Below, piece after piece: positions 25,001 to 33,541 of a stretch of 64,000 nt of DNA (within the stretch, counting starts at the first letter, position 1; every line of letters starts with the position of its first letter). The position numbers were made by a program, and so were the translations under genes. Below the pieces are notes generated by a model. That model was not told the origin of the DNA. It ran no database searches and worked only from the letters and a program-made list of their open reading frames with translations. The stretch is taken from positions 1 through 64,000 of the forward strand of contig JBNJGT010000001.1 of assembly GCA_051819765.1 (NCBI GenBank), read 5' to 3'. The stretch comes from JBNJGT01 sp051819765 (GTDB lineage Archaea; Nanobdellota; Nanobdellia; Woesearchaeales; JACJVW01).

Positions 25001-26176
25001 GTGATTGCTCGCAGGCGAATTCGGTTTTATCGTGGTGAATTGCTGGATATCATGAGGCTGGTCCTTAAGGGTAGGTTGATTAATGGTCAATCAGTGAGAC
25101 GGTTTGAGAAGCGGTTTGCCGGATATATCGGGATGCCCTATGCTGCGTCAGCAAGCAGCGCCCGAGTGACCCTTGGCATGCTCTTGCGTTCATTGAACTT
25201 TCCGTCCGGGACAGAGGTCATTATTCCCGCCTATACCATAAAAGGTCTCGTGTCGGTGATAGAGGAGGCTGGGTACCGACCAAAGACCGCTGATGTCAAT
25301 GCGGATACATTCAACATGGATCTTGCGTGCCTTAAAAAGGCGGTAACAGAGAAGACCCGCGTGGTTGTTGCGACCCATATGTTCGGCTCTCCCTGTGAGA
25401 TCGACAAGATCGCCAATTTTTGCAGACGCAAGGGTCTTTTTCTGGTTGAGGATTGTGCCCATGCGCACGGAGCTATTTATAAGGGGAAGAAGGTGGGCAG
25501 CTTCGGGGATGCAAGTCTCTTTTCATTCGGGCCTATAAAGCCCATAAACTGTTTTGAAGGAGGTGTTGTACTGACCCGGTCAAAGACACTTCATGCTGCC
25601 ATACAAGACCGGGTAAACAACCTTTCCGCACCAGGTGCAGTTTCACTCATGGCTACCATCGCACGGAACTATGCTGAGGAGAGTGTGTTGCGTTCTCCAC
25701 TGTTTTATCTTTTTTTGCCGGTGTTTTATTTTGATTTTCTGAATGCTCTCTTATATCGCGTCTATACCTCGGGGAGGTGTGCAGGGCGGAAACTCGCGAA
25801 TGTGCAGGCCTTTGTCGGGCTTGGACAACTGGATGAGCTTGACAGGAGAACTGCAGAACGGAATGCAAACAGCGAGTTGTTGCGAGGCAGGATCGGGATA
25901 CGTGCCCAGGTGGATCTGGAGGGAGGGGTGCCTTCTGGATATTTTCTTGTCTTCAGGTACAAGGGAGATTTGCGCGTACTGCAGAAGAGACTGCTCCTTG
26001 CGGGTGTGGATACGAGTGTGGGTAATGAGCTTAATGACAGGTGCCATAAACTGACCGGCGATGAGGCCCCGGGGGCTGATGAGGTGTATGCGCATGCTAT
26101 CCAGGTTCCAAACTATGAGGGACTGGGTAAAAAGGAGCTTGAAAAGATCATATACACGATCAATGATGAGATGTAG
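25001..26176 (+). CDS. DegT/DnrJ/EryC1 family aminotransferase
   Basis: A 391-residue PLP enzyme. FLVEDCAHAHGA has the cofactor Asp and SFGPIKPINCFEGG the Schiff-base Lys. The start is GTG at 25001, preceded by GAGGGG and by TTTTATCTA about 27 bp upstream. It is the third DegT domain in the island and differs from the others by a hydrophobic stretch at about 225-250 (LFYLFLPVFYFDFLNAL) that may contact the membrane. It forms an operon with the following radical SAM gene. Confidence 0.85.
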   Translation: MIARRRIRFYRGELLDIMRLVLKGRLINGQSVRRFEKRFAGYIGMPYAASASSARVTLGMLLRSLNFPSGTEVIIPAYTIKGLVSVIEEAGYRPKTADVNADTFNMDLACLKKAVTEKTRVVVATHMFGSPCEIDKIANFCRRKGLFLVEDCAHAHGAIYKGKKVGSFGDASLFSFGPIKPINCFEGGVVLTRSKTLHAAIQDRVNNLSAPGAVSLMATIARNYAEESVLRSPLFYLFLPVFYFDFLNALLYRVYTSGRCAGRKLANVQAFVGLGQLDELDRRTAERNANSELLRGRIGIRAQVDLEGGVPSGYFLVFRYKGDLRVLQKRLLLAGVDTSVGNELNDRCHKLTGDEAPGADEVYAHAIQVPNYEGLGKKELEKIIYTINDEM

Positions 26177-27155
26177 ACATGTAATCAAAGGTGGAATGAC
26201 TTTCCTGGATAATTCCCTTGTGTATGTGTTTGGCACAAAACCAAGGCGCGCTCCATTATTTGTCAGCTGGGATATCGCGGATACGTGTAATGCCAGATGC
26301 GTCTTCTGCAACAGGTGGAAGATGCCTGCAAAAGGGGTGAGCTATGATGAGCAGATAGCAATCATCGATATGCTTGGCAGATCAAAGGTCTGGAGCCTGA
26401 GTCTCTGCGGGGGGGAACCGTTGCTCCTGGATAATCTTGGCAGCATTGTGAGGCGGGTGAAGTCCTGGCGGATGGTGCTTAATATCTCAACAAATGGATC
26501 CATGCTTGCTGATCGGGCTAAGGAACTGAGGCATGTTGATAGTGTGACTGTCAGTGTGGATTCTGATCAGCCCTTGGAACATGATTCCAACCGGGGCATG
26601 CCAGGCCTTTTTGATCGCATCCATGAGGGCATGCGTGTTCTGGAAAGACTAGAGCGCCGCCCGAAGATATCGATCCGGTGTATTGTGCATGCGGAAAACA
26701 TCGACAGTATCGGGCGGATTGTGCGTTACTGGAGGACGTATGCGGATGAGGTGCTTTTGCAGCCAGTGCATCTTTCACCAGTGATCGGGTATGTTCCTGA
26801 AAAAAGGTTTTTTGCGATCAGCGATGCTCAGGAGAAACGCTTTCGGGATGATATGCATCGTCTGGGCATGGCCGATCGGTATACCATGCTAATCCCATCG
26901 TTCATCAAGAACAGGGGGTCTGTCAAGCAGCCCTGCCTTTCAGGTTTCTTTTTTTTGGAGATTGATGCACAGGGTATCCTTTGGAACTGTAGTGAGCATA
27001 AGGTAAGGCTGGGGGACTTGACATCTCAAAATCTTTTTGACCTGCTTTCACGGTCCCGGGTATCAGGTTGCAGTTGTATGCATAGCAGCACCATGCTCAA
27101 TACCTACCTGGCGTGGCTTGCCAAAATCCGGGGAGTGTTTCAAAAGAAGGCATAG
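26166..27155 (+). CDS. Radical SAM protein
   Basis: A 329-residue enzyme with DTCNARCVFC, SLCGGEPLL and a late cysteine region (CLSGFFFLEIDAQGILWNC, then CSCMH). The reading frame overlaps the DegT gene; ATG 26163 or 26166 sits in its last codons and would couple translation, while ATG 26196 follows AAAGGTGGA and is a shorter alternative. The end overlaps the convergent DUF5989 gene by 16 bp. It likely acts on the same nucleotide sugar as its DegT partner. Confidence 0.8.
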   Translation: MRCRHVIKGGMTFLDNSLVYVFGTKPRRAPLFVSWDIADTCNARCVFCNRWKMPAKGVSYDEQIAIIDMLGRSKVWSLSLCGGEPLLLDNLGSIVRRVKSWRMVLNISTNGSMLADRAKELRHVDSVTVSVDSDQPLEHDSNRGMPGLFDRIHEGMRVLERLERRPKISIRCIVHAENIDSIGRIVRYWRTYADEVLLQPVHLSPVIGYVPEKRFFAISDAQEKRFRDDMHRLGMADRYTMLIPSFIKNRGSVKQPCLSGFFFLEIDAQGILWNCSEHKVRLGDLTSQNLFDLLSRSRVSGCSCMHSSTMLNTYLAWLAKIRGVFQKKA

Positions 27156-27301
27156 ATGAAGGGTGAAACCGCAGTACTCTCTCCGACTATGATCGCCAAC
27201 CCAACCAGCACGAGCATGAAGATGATGGGAGAGAGCCACCAGGCTTTGCGGACCTTCATGAATTCCCATATCTCGGCTATAAGTGGCTTGTTTTTTTTCA
27301 T
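27140..27301 (-). CDS. DUF5989-like small membrane protein
   Basis: A 53-residue protein, MKKNKPLIAEIWEFMKVRK then a hydrophobic helix and a FIYAFF end. The pattern of an EIWEFMKxRKxWW lead-in, one membrane helix and an S-x-FIY end fits the DUF5989 family, which in bacteria commonly sits next to a carbamoyltransferase and SxtJ-type membrane proteins. Here its ATG overlaps the carbamoyltransferase stop by 4 bp. Function unknown even in bacteria. Confidence 0.75.
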   Translation of the reverse strand: MKKNKPLIAEIWEFMKVRKAWWLSPIIFMLVLVGLAIIVGESTAVSPFIYAFF

Positions 27302-28983
27302 CGTGTCACCAAAAAGCGATCCATAATCAGGTAGTCTATCTGTGTTCCTATCATGCACTTGTATGCATTGGCGGGGGTGCATACTATCGGTTCATTGTTC
27401 CTATTGAAGCTAGTATTAATAAGTATGGGTATGCCTGAACGTTTGCCGAAGGCTTTGATCAGTCTGTGGAAACGCGGATTCGTATTCTTTTCGACAGCCT
27501 GCAGCCTGCCTGTGCCGTCAACATGGATCACTGAAGGGATTCTCTTGTGCCATTCTTTCTTGCAGGGATACACCATCAGCATATGCTGCAGTGGAGCTGG
27601 AAGGGGTTTGTCGCAGCTGAAATAGCGCGGTATGTCTTCTCGGCAGAGTGCTGGCGCGAATGGCCTGAACAATTCCCTGTGTTTGACTTGTTTGTTAAGA
27701 TGGTCACGTGCTTTCGGGTTGCAGGGATTAGCAAGGATGCTTCGTGCCCCAAGAGCGCGTGGCCCCCATTCCATCCCTTCCTGGAACCATCCAATGATAT
27801 TGTTGTTATGGATCAATTCCGCGGTTTTTTCGATAAGTTCATTTTCACTGGTAAACTCAGTATATGGTATCTTGTTTTGGTCAAGGAACTCTTTTATATC
27901 ACTCCTTGTGAATGCTGGTCCCAGATAGGGCGTCTTAAAACTGGGCCGCTTGGCAAAATGGCTTTGTATGTATGCTGCTACTCCCAGGCTGCTTCCGCCA
28001 TCTGCCGGATTTGGCTGTAGCCAGACTCTTTTGAAGGGGGTGCTTGCAAGGATCTTTCCATTATAGACACTGTTGAGGGCAACACCTCCAGTAAGGACGA
28101 GGTTGGCGCATCCGGTTTGTGCATGCGCATGCAGCAGTATCTTGGTCATGACCTCTTCAGTTATCATCTGTAAGGCGGCGGCAATATCCTTATGTCGCTG
28201 TGTTATCCTTGCTTTGGGCAGCGGTCCTCCAAGCAGGTCATGCAGCGCATGAGAGGGCATCTGTTCGCTGTAGTGGAATGCGAAATAGCGAAGTCTCAGT
28301 GAAAAACTTCCATCTTCATTTACGTCAATTATCTGTTTGAGTCTTGTGTAGTATGGATTATTGCGTTTCTTTCCGTAGGCTGCAAGAGCCATCACTTTGT
28401 ACTCTGAGTTGTTCACCCTAAAGCCAAGCAGTGCAGTGATCGTCGAGTAGAACAAACCTATGGAATGCGGGTATTGTATCTCCCCAAGTAGCCTTATTTC
28501 GTTTCCTTCTCCAATGCCGTAGGCTGTAGTGGTCCATTCGCCGACTCCATCCACGGAGACTATCGCTGCCTTCTTATAGGGGGATAGAAGGAAGCTTGCC
28601 GCATGGGACATGTGGTGATTTATGAACATGACTTCTTTCCTGTAGCCTTGTTTTCGTAGAGTGTGAATGATGCGAAGCTTTTTGGCAGGCCAGCTGGGGA
28701 TAGTGCGGATGAAGTTCCTGAAGCCCCGGGGAAAGGTGGCGAGGTGCTGGTAAAGTATCCTTTCAAGTTTGAGCAGGGGTTTTTCATAAAAACCAACGTG
28801 ATCAATATCACTCATGGTGAGACCGCCTTTTTTCAGACAGAACCGGATTGCATTTTTGGGAAATGAGGCGTCATGCTTCACGCGTGTGAACCGCTCTTCC
28901 TCAGCTGCAGCGACTACAAGTCCATCTTTGATAAGTGATGCTGAGGAATTGTGGTAGTGGCAGCTGATACCCAGAATATTCAT
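27298..28983 (-). CDS. Carbamoyltransferase (NodU/CmcH/TobZ family), second copy
   Basis: A 561-residue enzyme starting MNILGISCHYHNSSASL, with AAEEERFTRVKHD, the metal site INHHMSHAASFLL, AIVSVDGVGEWT, GWFQEGMEWGPRALGARSIL and NTSFNRNNEPIV. The start at 28983 lies right after the preceding small gene (1-nt gap); the longer frame to 29058 only reads through that gene. It is about as diverged from the copy at 9192 as separate subfamilies are, and unlike that copy it carries the DUF5989 context. It probably carbamoylates another sugar or position. Confidence 0.9.
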   Translation of the reverse strand: MNILGISCHYHNSSASLIKDGLVVAAAEEERFTRVKHDASFPKNAIRFCLKKGGLTMSDIDHVGFYEKPLLKLERILYQHLATFPRGFRNFIRTIPSWPAKKLRIIHTLRKQGYRKEVMFINHHMSHAASFLLSPYKKAAIVSVDGVGEWTTTAYGIGEGNEIRLLGEIQYPHSIGLFYSTITALLGFRVNNSEYKVMALAAYGKKRNNPYYTRLKQIIDVNEDGSFSLRLRYFAFHYSEQMPSHALHDLLGGPLPKARITQRHKDIAAALQMITEEVMTKILLHAHAQTGCANLVLTGGVALNSVYNGKILASTPFKRVWLQPNPADGGSSLGVAAYIQSHFAKRPSFKTPYLGPAFTRSDIKEFLDQNKIPYTEFTSENELIEKTAELIHNNNIIGWFQEGMEWGPRALGARSILANPCNPKARDHLNKQVKHRELFRPFAPALCREDIPRYFSCDKPLPAPLQHMLMVYPCKKEWHKRIPSVIHVDGTGRLQAVEKNTNPRFHRLIKAFGKRSGIPILINTSFNRNNEPIVCTPANAYKCMIGTQIDYLIMDRFLVTR

Positions 28984-28984
28984 T

Positions 28985-29188
28985 TTAAAATTGCCTGTAT
29001 ATGTCTTGCTCTTCTTGACTTGCCTTCCACCGGGGCTTGTTTTCTTCAAGGAAGTCACGACCTGTCGCTCTGGCTATGATTGCTGTGATTCCTACTGTCA
29101 GATAGACAAGTGAGATGAGGGCTGTATTTGTCAGTATCGATAGCGTGTTCGCAAAATCCTTCATACCATTCTTGAAACTTCCATTCAT
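28985..29188 (-). CDS. Small membrane protein of carbamoyltransferase operon
   Basis: A 67-residue protein, MNGSFKNGMKDFANTLSIL with a membrane segment (TALISLVYLTVGITAIIA) and a charged tail ending IYRQF. Its ATG overlaps the stop of the upstream small gene by 4 bp, and it ends 1 nt before the carbamoyltransferase ATG. An in-frame ATG at 29200 is possible but would enter the upstream gene. Likely a membrane partner of the carbamoyltransferase; unproven. Confidence 0.65.
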   Translation of the reverse strand: MNGSFKNGMKDFANTLSILTNTALISLVYLTVGITAIIARATGRDFLEENKPRWKASQEEQDIYRQF

Positions 29189-29343
29189 TGTATCCACCAT
29201 TTGAGGAGCAGCCCAAGGGCTGTGAGGAGTGCTGACAGAGCCAGGGTCTGGACATAGGTCATTGGCAACGGGATGTAGAGTATGGTTGTGAAGATCAGGA
29301 AGGCAACCGCAAATCCAAGCAAATAGGGAATCTGTCTGCCCAT
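29185..29343 (-). CDS. Small two-helix membrane protein
   Basis: A 52-residue protein, MGRQIPYLLGFAVAFLIFTT with a second hydrophobic segment ending LLLKWWIQ. TTTTATAAAT at 29363-29372 lies about 26 bp upstream, so it is the leaderless first gene of a four-gene operon (two small membrane proteins, carbamoyltransferase, DUF5989). Its size and place recall SxtJ-type proteins of bacterial carbamoyltransferase loci, but it is much shorter. Function unknown. Confidence 0.6.
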   Translation of the reverse strand: MGRQIPYLLGFAVAFLIFTTILYIPLPMTYVQTLALSALLTALGLLLKWWIQ

Positions 29344-29445
29344 GCCTGAACCGGTGTGCTGAGTTTTATAAATGTATGTGTCTTGATTGCTTATGGCCGC
29401 TGTATTCGGGGGTAGTTTTTTATAGGTTGTTTTCTGGGTGGGTGT

Positions 29446-30045
29446 ATGCGCTTTGTTGCTTGGATGCTTGCATTTGGTATATTATTTTTGCTGCCGTGCA
29501 AGGAGGGAGGATTAGTGGAGAACCTGACCGTTCTTTTCCTGCTTGCGGGAGCCTTTTTTCTCTTGAGTTCGGTGCGCAAGTACCCCTTGTTCCATACTTT
29601 CTTTTTGCTATTGCTGGTGATTGGGGCACTGGAGGAAATCAGTTATGGAGATCATATATTTGAGTATGATGTTGACACATCTGATCTCAACCGCCAGAAT
29701 GAGACAAATCTGCATAATATTGATTTTGCACGGGTTGGGTGTCCTGTGCCTGCCTTAGCGGCCATCAATCATTGTGGTGGGTTGGATTTCATATTGGCTG
29801 GCATCTTCTTGATTGGCCTGTCATGGGCGCTCTCACTCGTGCCAGGTATCAGACGTCTGTATCGGAAAATCAATTATCCCGGGCATGATCCGGCTGTGGG
29901 CCTGGCTCTTATGATTATTACGGCAGTCCGCTTCCCCTTGAATGGGTATTGTCTTGATGAGATACCGGAACTCATGATCGCTTTCCTGTTCATGGTCTAC
30001 AGCGTGAATTTCACTCACTATCGTATCAGGCGGCTATTCAGATAA
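29446..30045 (+). CDS. Membrane protein of the EEISYG/NxQNETNLHN family
   Basis: A 199-residue protein with about five membrane segments. Between segments it carries ALEEISYGDHIF and NRQNETNLHNID, a signature I associate with widespread uncharacterised bacterial membrane proteins (EEISWGQRI and NxQxETNLHN forms). The conserved acidic, His and Asn residues suggest a membrane-embedded active or metal site. An intact relative is at 48630-49220 and a broken one just before it. TTTTTTATA about 27 bp upstream supports this start. Function unknown. Confidence 0.75.
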   Translation: MRFVAWMLAFGILFLLPCKEGGLVENLTVLFLLAGAFFLLSSVRKYPLFHTFFLLLLVIGALEEISYGDHIFEYDVDTSDLNRQNETNLHNIDFARVGCPVPALAAINHCGGLDFILAGIFLIGLSWALSLVPGIRRLYRKINYPGHDPAVGLALMIITAVRFPLNGYCLDEIPELMIAFLFMVYSVNFTHYRIRRLFR

Positions 30046-30047
30046 AG

Positions 30048-30056
30048 ATTTAAATG
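30048..30056 (+). promoter_or_regulatory. TATA box
   Basis: ATTTAAATG is centred 26-27 bp before the ATG at 30078, predicting a separate leaderless transcript although the upstream gene ends only 32 bp away. Confidence 0.55.
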
Positions 30057-30077
30057 CGGCTGTTTCAGTGATATGGT

Positions 30078-31610
30078 ATGCGACATTACCTGATTATCCT
30101 TTTCATCGCACTTGTCTATTCCCTGTGGATCTTCTCGCCTGGGTTTGATGAGACCACTGTCTCTGATGACCTGATTTATGTAGGGTATCATGTGTTGCAT
30201 ACCACTCAGGGATTATTTGGGGATGATATTGCCCGGTTCGCGTATTATCAGATTGCGCCGGGCTATGTGATCTTTGTTTCAGGAATGACCCTCCTGATGG
30301 GGCTTGTGACGTACTCGAAGATATTCTCTTTTGTTTTCCTCATGTATTCTGTGCTCATGTGCTTTCTTATCGGGCGGGAGAGATCGGTCAAACTCGGATA
30401 TGTATTTGCTGTGGTTTTCATGTTGTATGCCGGAAGCATGAATTTTTTCAGTGGGGCATTGCCCCGGGCATTCCAGTATCCATTGATCTTGACCTTCATC
30501 TTCTTGTTTTTGCGTAAGCGATTCTATGCACTGTATGGACTAATCATTCTATCAGCCTTCTTTTATCCGCCTGTGAATACAATCCTGATTGGGGCCATGG
30601 TGCTGTACTTTTTGCATCGGCGGCCGGGCTTCTGGGAGGGGGTTATATTGACGGTGAGTGTACTAATCTCCCTGGGAGGGATCCTCATGTTCATACCTGA
30701 TGTGGAGACTGTCTCCTATGAGGAGGCGCGCCAGATGCATGAGTTTAGCGAACCTGCGACAGTGCTCTATTATTTCGGGTACGCGCCATTGGAATATGGC
30801 AGGATGCTTGTTGACCATGACTATGATGGGATGATCTATAGCGGACCTTTTGAGTTCCAGAAACAATTTCCCCTGTATGTGAGTGTGGTCTTGTTGCTGT
30901 CTTTGGCTGTGTTCTCTCTCTCCAGGAATGCGTGGAGTGTGCCCCCAATCTTTTATTATGTGTTGGGAAGCTCTGTGTTGCTGTATGTGCTTTCGCTTGC
31001 GGTCAACAGGTTCTTCTTCCTTGACCTCCTGCTGTTTCCGGTCTATTATACAAAGGCGGTTCTGCCCTTGTTCATCGCATTTGTCTTTGCCTGGAATCTT
31101 CGGTTCCTGCACACGAGAGCTTTGGTGGCTGTGTTTCTTGTTGCTTTAGTTCCCTACATTGCAGCTTTTGAGTATGATTTTGATACGGCACCTATGCAGC
31201 CCGAGGATTATGATCGTCTGTCTGAGTTGCCTGGTCCAATTGCAGGACATCCTCTGTTCCTCAGGTATGTCCCGCTTTTTTCCAAGACTGAGGTGTACGC
31301 AAATCTGTGCATCCCTGCGACGGAGTACCATGTCAGGATGAAGGAACGGATCAGGGATTTTCTTGGAGCGATCTACGGTTCCCGGGCAGATGTGTCGGCC
31401 TATTGTGGTTCAGCCACTGTATCGCATATCGTATTGGATCAGGAGTTTGTGTCCACTGCACCGGGCGAGTATGACCTGAATCAGGAGCTTGCGGATAAGT
31501 TTGCTATCTCTTATGGCGGGGATCGGGGTTCTTTTCTTACTGGCATGCGTCAGGAGGGTTATGGGGTGGCTATCATCTCCTGTGAGGATCTTTCAGTTGA
31601 ATATTCCTAG
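30078..31610 (+). CDS. Polytopic GT-C-like membrane protein
   Basis: A 510-residue protein with 11-12 hydrophobic segments and a C-terminal soluble part of about 130 residues. The first outside loop contains DETTVSDDLIY, an acidic pair where GT-C transferases keep catalytic Asp residues. No diagnostic motif for a named subfamily. It lies between the EEISYG protein and a dolichyl-phosphate-sugar-synthase-like GT2, which would supply its lipid-linked donor. Confidence 0.7.
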   Translation: MRHYLIILFIALVYSLWIFSPGFDETTVSDDLIYVGYHVLHTTQGLFGDDIARFAYYQIAPGYVIFVSGMTLLMGLVTYSKIFSFVFLMYSVLMCFLIGRERSVKLGYVFAVVFMLYAGSMNFFSGALPRAFQYPLILTFIFLFLRKRFYALYGLIILSAFFYPPVNTILIGAMVLYFLHRRPGFWEGVILTVSVLISLGGILMFIPDVETVSYEEARQMHEFSEPATVLYYFGYAPLEYGRMLVDHDYDGMIYSGPFEFQKQFPLYVSVVLLLSLAVFSLSRNAWSVPPIFYYVLGSSVLLYVLSLAVNRFFFLDLLLFPVYYTKAVLPLFIAFVFAWNLRFLHTRALVAVFLVALVPYIAAFEYDFDTAPMQPEDYDRLSELPGPIAGHPLFLRYVPLFSKTEVYANLCIPATEYHVRMKERIRDFLGAIYGSRADVSAYCGSATVSHIVLDQEFVSTAPGEYDLNQELADKFAISYGGDRGSFLTGMRQEGYGVAIISCEDLSVEYS

Positions 31611-31647
31611 AAAATTATAAATACGGTGGTCATCCAACAAACTCTGA

Positions 31648-32346
31648 ATGATATCTTTTGTCATCCCGGTATACAATGAGGAGCGAATCCTGGAGAAATC
31701 CTGTATTGCCTTGCATGGCCATCTGTACAAGCAGGGGTATGATTTTGAGGTCATCTATTGTGATGATGGCTCCTGTGATGGGACTGGTGGGATCCTTTCG
31801 AAACTGCGGGAGGAGTATCCTACGGTGTCCTATTGCTCGTATCATCCGAACCAGGGACGGGGTCATGCAATCAAGCAGTGCCTGAATACTATACAAGGTG
31901 ATAAGGTCATATTCATGGACGCGGATGTCCCAATCGAGGTGAACCTTTCTGTGCTGGAATCCATCATTGATGGCCTAAACCATTATGACCTTGCTAAACC
32001 TTCCCGGTTCATGAGCGATTCGTTCGTGAAGCGAAAGCTCTTGCGGGGTGCCCTTGCCAATGCATATCGGGTTGTCTTTTCGATGCTGTATCCGCAATCG
32101 TATATCACGGATACTCAGGTGGGTATCAAAGGGTTTCGTCGTGACATCTTCGAGGAGCTTAACCATGCGGTGTCAGGCAAGGGATGGGACTGGGATATCC
32201 AGATCATGCTTGAGGCGATGAAGCGAGGGCATACAATCAAGGAGGTTGCTGTGGAGTGGGTGGAATCCAGTGATTCATCCGTAAAAATCTGTCGTGATTC
32301 CTGGCGTATATTGTGTGCTTTGATCAGATTCAAATTCTCTTATTGA
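31648..32346 (+). CDS. GT2 glycosyltransferase, dolichyl-phosphate mannose synthase-like
   Basis: A 232-residue GT-A enzyme: FVIPVYNEERILE, YCDDGSCDGT, NQGRGHAIKQC and FMDADVP (the D-x-D site) match the DPM1/DPG synthase group that loads a hexose onto a polyprenyl phosphate. No C-terminal membrane domain, as in the soluble type. TTATAAAT lies about 29 bp upstream. It may make the donor for the neighbouring GT-C-like proteins. Its end overlaps the convergent radical SAM gene by 17 bp. Confidence 0.87.
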   Translation: MISFVIPVYNEERILEKSCIALHGHLYKQGYDFEVIYCDDGSCDGTGGILSKLREEYPTVSYCSYHPNQGRGHAIKQCLNTIQGDKVIFMDADVPIEVNLSVLESIIDGLNHYDLAKPSRFMSDSFVKRKLLRGALANAYRVVFSMLYPQSYITDTQVGIKGFRRDIFEELNHAVSGKGWDWDIQIMLEAMKRGHTIKEVAVEWVESSDSSVKICRDSWRILCALIRFKFSY

Positions 32347-33499
32347 GCATCCTGAGTGTGGCCAAAGTGGTCGGTAATGTCCGGAGGTAATGGGGGATAA
32401 ATCGCAGGTGCTGGCGAATGACTGAGGGGCTTGTCAAATGGTTCCAATAGATGCTTTTGATGTCTTGCGTCAGTTCATAGTGATGGCTTTTTGATCGCTG
32501 GTAGTCGACTAACCTATGCAACTGGATCAGAAAGGGCTTGGATCGTGCAATCAGTTGCAGAGTCTGTCGCGTATCAGAGGGTTCTTGGCCGGGGATCCCA
32601 AACATGAACATGGCAATGATGGGTAGATTGAGATTTCTTGCGGTTCGTGTGATGGTATAATAATTGTTGATCCATCTTTTTGGATCTTTTGTCTTGTTGA
32701 GTTTAATGAGATCCTTTGGGGATCCTGATTCAACCCCGAGCTTGAGGCATTCGCAGCCTGCATCTTTCATTGCCCTCAGCATCGTTTCGTCAATCTCATC
32801 CACCCGGCCCTGGGCAATCCACCTGAAGGTAAGACCTTGCCTTTTGATATCCTTGCAGAGGGTAAGCACTCGTGTGGGATCCTGGGTGAAGTTGTCGTCC
32901 AGGAAATGGATGATGTTTTTGCCTGCGGCAATGTTCTTTTGTAGAGCAGTGAGTATGTATTCCCTTGAGTGTGGGCGAAATGTTTCGGCTCCTGTCTCTT
33001 TCACGCATAAGGGCGTGCAAAAGGTGCAGGTGTGGTTGCACCCGTAGCTGGTGAACAAGTACCCATACCGGGGGCGGGCCAGTCGTGTGGGGTAAGTGCT
33101 CTTGTATGGATATGAGTAATCGGTAATTATGGGAAATCTGTCTATGGCACCTTCGCCGGTTGCGTTTATGATATCGGACATGGAGTCGGTGGTTCCTGGA
33201 TGGACCCCGTCAAACGGTGAATTGTCAAACACGAGAGAATCGGGAAACCTGCTGGCATGGGGGCCTATGCCAATGACCTTCGTGTTGTGCTTGTCTTTGA
33301 TGTGAGTTGCCAGGCGGATTGCTGCCTGTAGGGCGGGTGTCTTGAAGTAGATGTATGATTCTTCTCCTGGATGCACGGACCTTGTAAACCGGGTGTCAAT
33401 GAGTTGATCTCCTGTGAGGTGGGCAAACTGTTCGAGTTGGAGCACGGGTTTGAGGTCCTGCGGGTGGTCTACGTGGTCTGTTACATTGATGATTGTCAC
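32330..33499 (-). CDS. B12-type radical SAM protein
   Basis: A 389-residue protein with a Rossmann-like N-terminus (ATHIKDKHNTKVIGIGPHAS), then SYGCNHTCTFC and FLDDNFTQD, and the GIPGQE motif common in B12-binding radical SAM enzymes. No clear DxHxxG cobalamin ligand. The start is GTG at 33499; a TATA stretch at 33521-33530 is about 26 bp upstream on this strand. It is a distant relative of the 12486-13844 protein. Substrate unknown. Confidence 0.8.
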   Translation of the reverse strand: MTIINVTDHVDHPQDLKPVLQLEQFAHLTGDQLIDTRFTRSVHPGEESYIYFKTPALQAAIRLATHIKDKHNTKVIGIGPHASRFPDSLVFDNSPFDGVHPGTTDSMSDIINATGEGAIDRFPIITDYSYPYKSTYPTRLARPRYGYLFTSYGCNHTCTFCTPLCVKETGAETFRPHSREYILTALQKNIAAGKNIIHFLDDNFTQDPTRVLTLCKDIKRQGLTFRWIAQGRVDEIDETMLRAMKDAGCECLKLGVESGSPKDLIKLNKTKDPKRWINNYYTITRTARNLNLPIIAMFMFGIPGQEPSDTRQTLQLIARSKPFLIQLHRLVDYQRSKSHHYELTQDIKSIYWNHLTSPSVIRQHLRFIPHYLRTLPTTLATLRMLNKRI

Positions 33500-33510
33500 G
33501 GTCTCGCTAA

Positions 33511-33530
33511 ATTTATATAGTTATATAAAA
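33511..33530. promoter_or_regulatory. Compact divergent promoter
   Basis: Two TATA boxes, TTTATATA (33512-33519) and TTATATAAA (33521-33529), share 20 bp. The left one is 27 bp before the plus-strand ATG at 33542 and the right one is about 26 bp before the minus-strand GTG at 33499, so the two polymerases would compete for nearly the same DNA. Confidence 0.6.
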
Positions 33531-33541
33531 CTTGTCTTGGG

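Noticed and set aside
9192..28983. RiPP (modified peptide) pathway as the reason for many radical SAM genes
   Set aside because: No repeated precursor peptide, RRE-type protein or leader peptidase was visible; neighbours are sugar enzymes. The tiny membrane proteins look like anchors rather than precursors, but this is not excluded.
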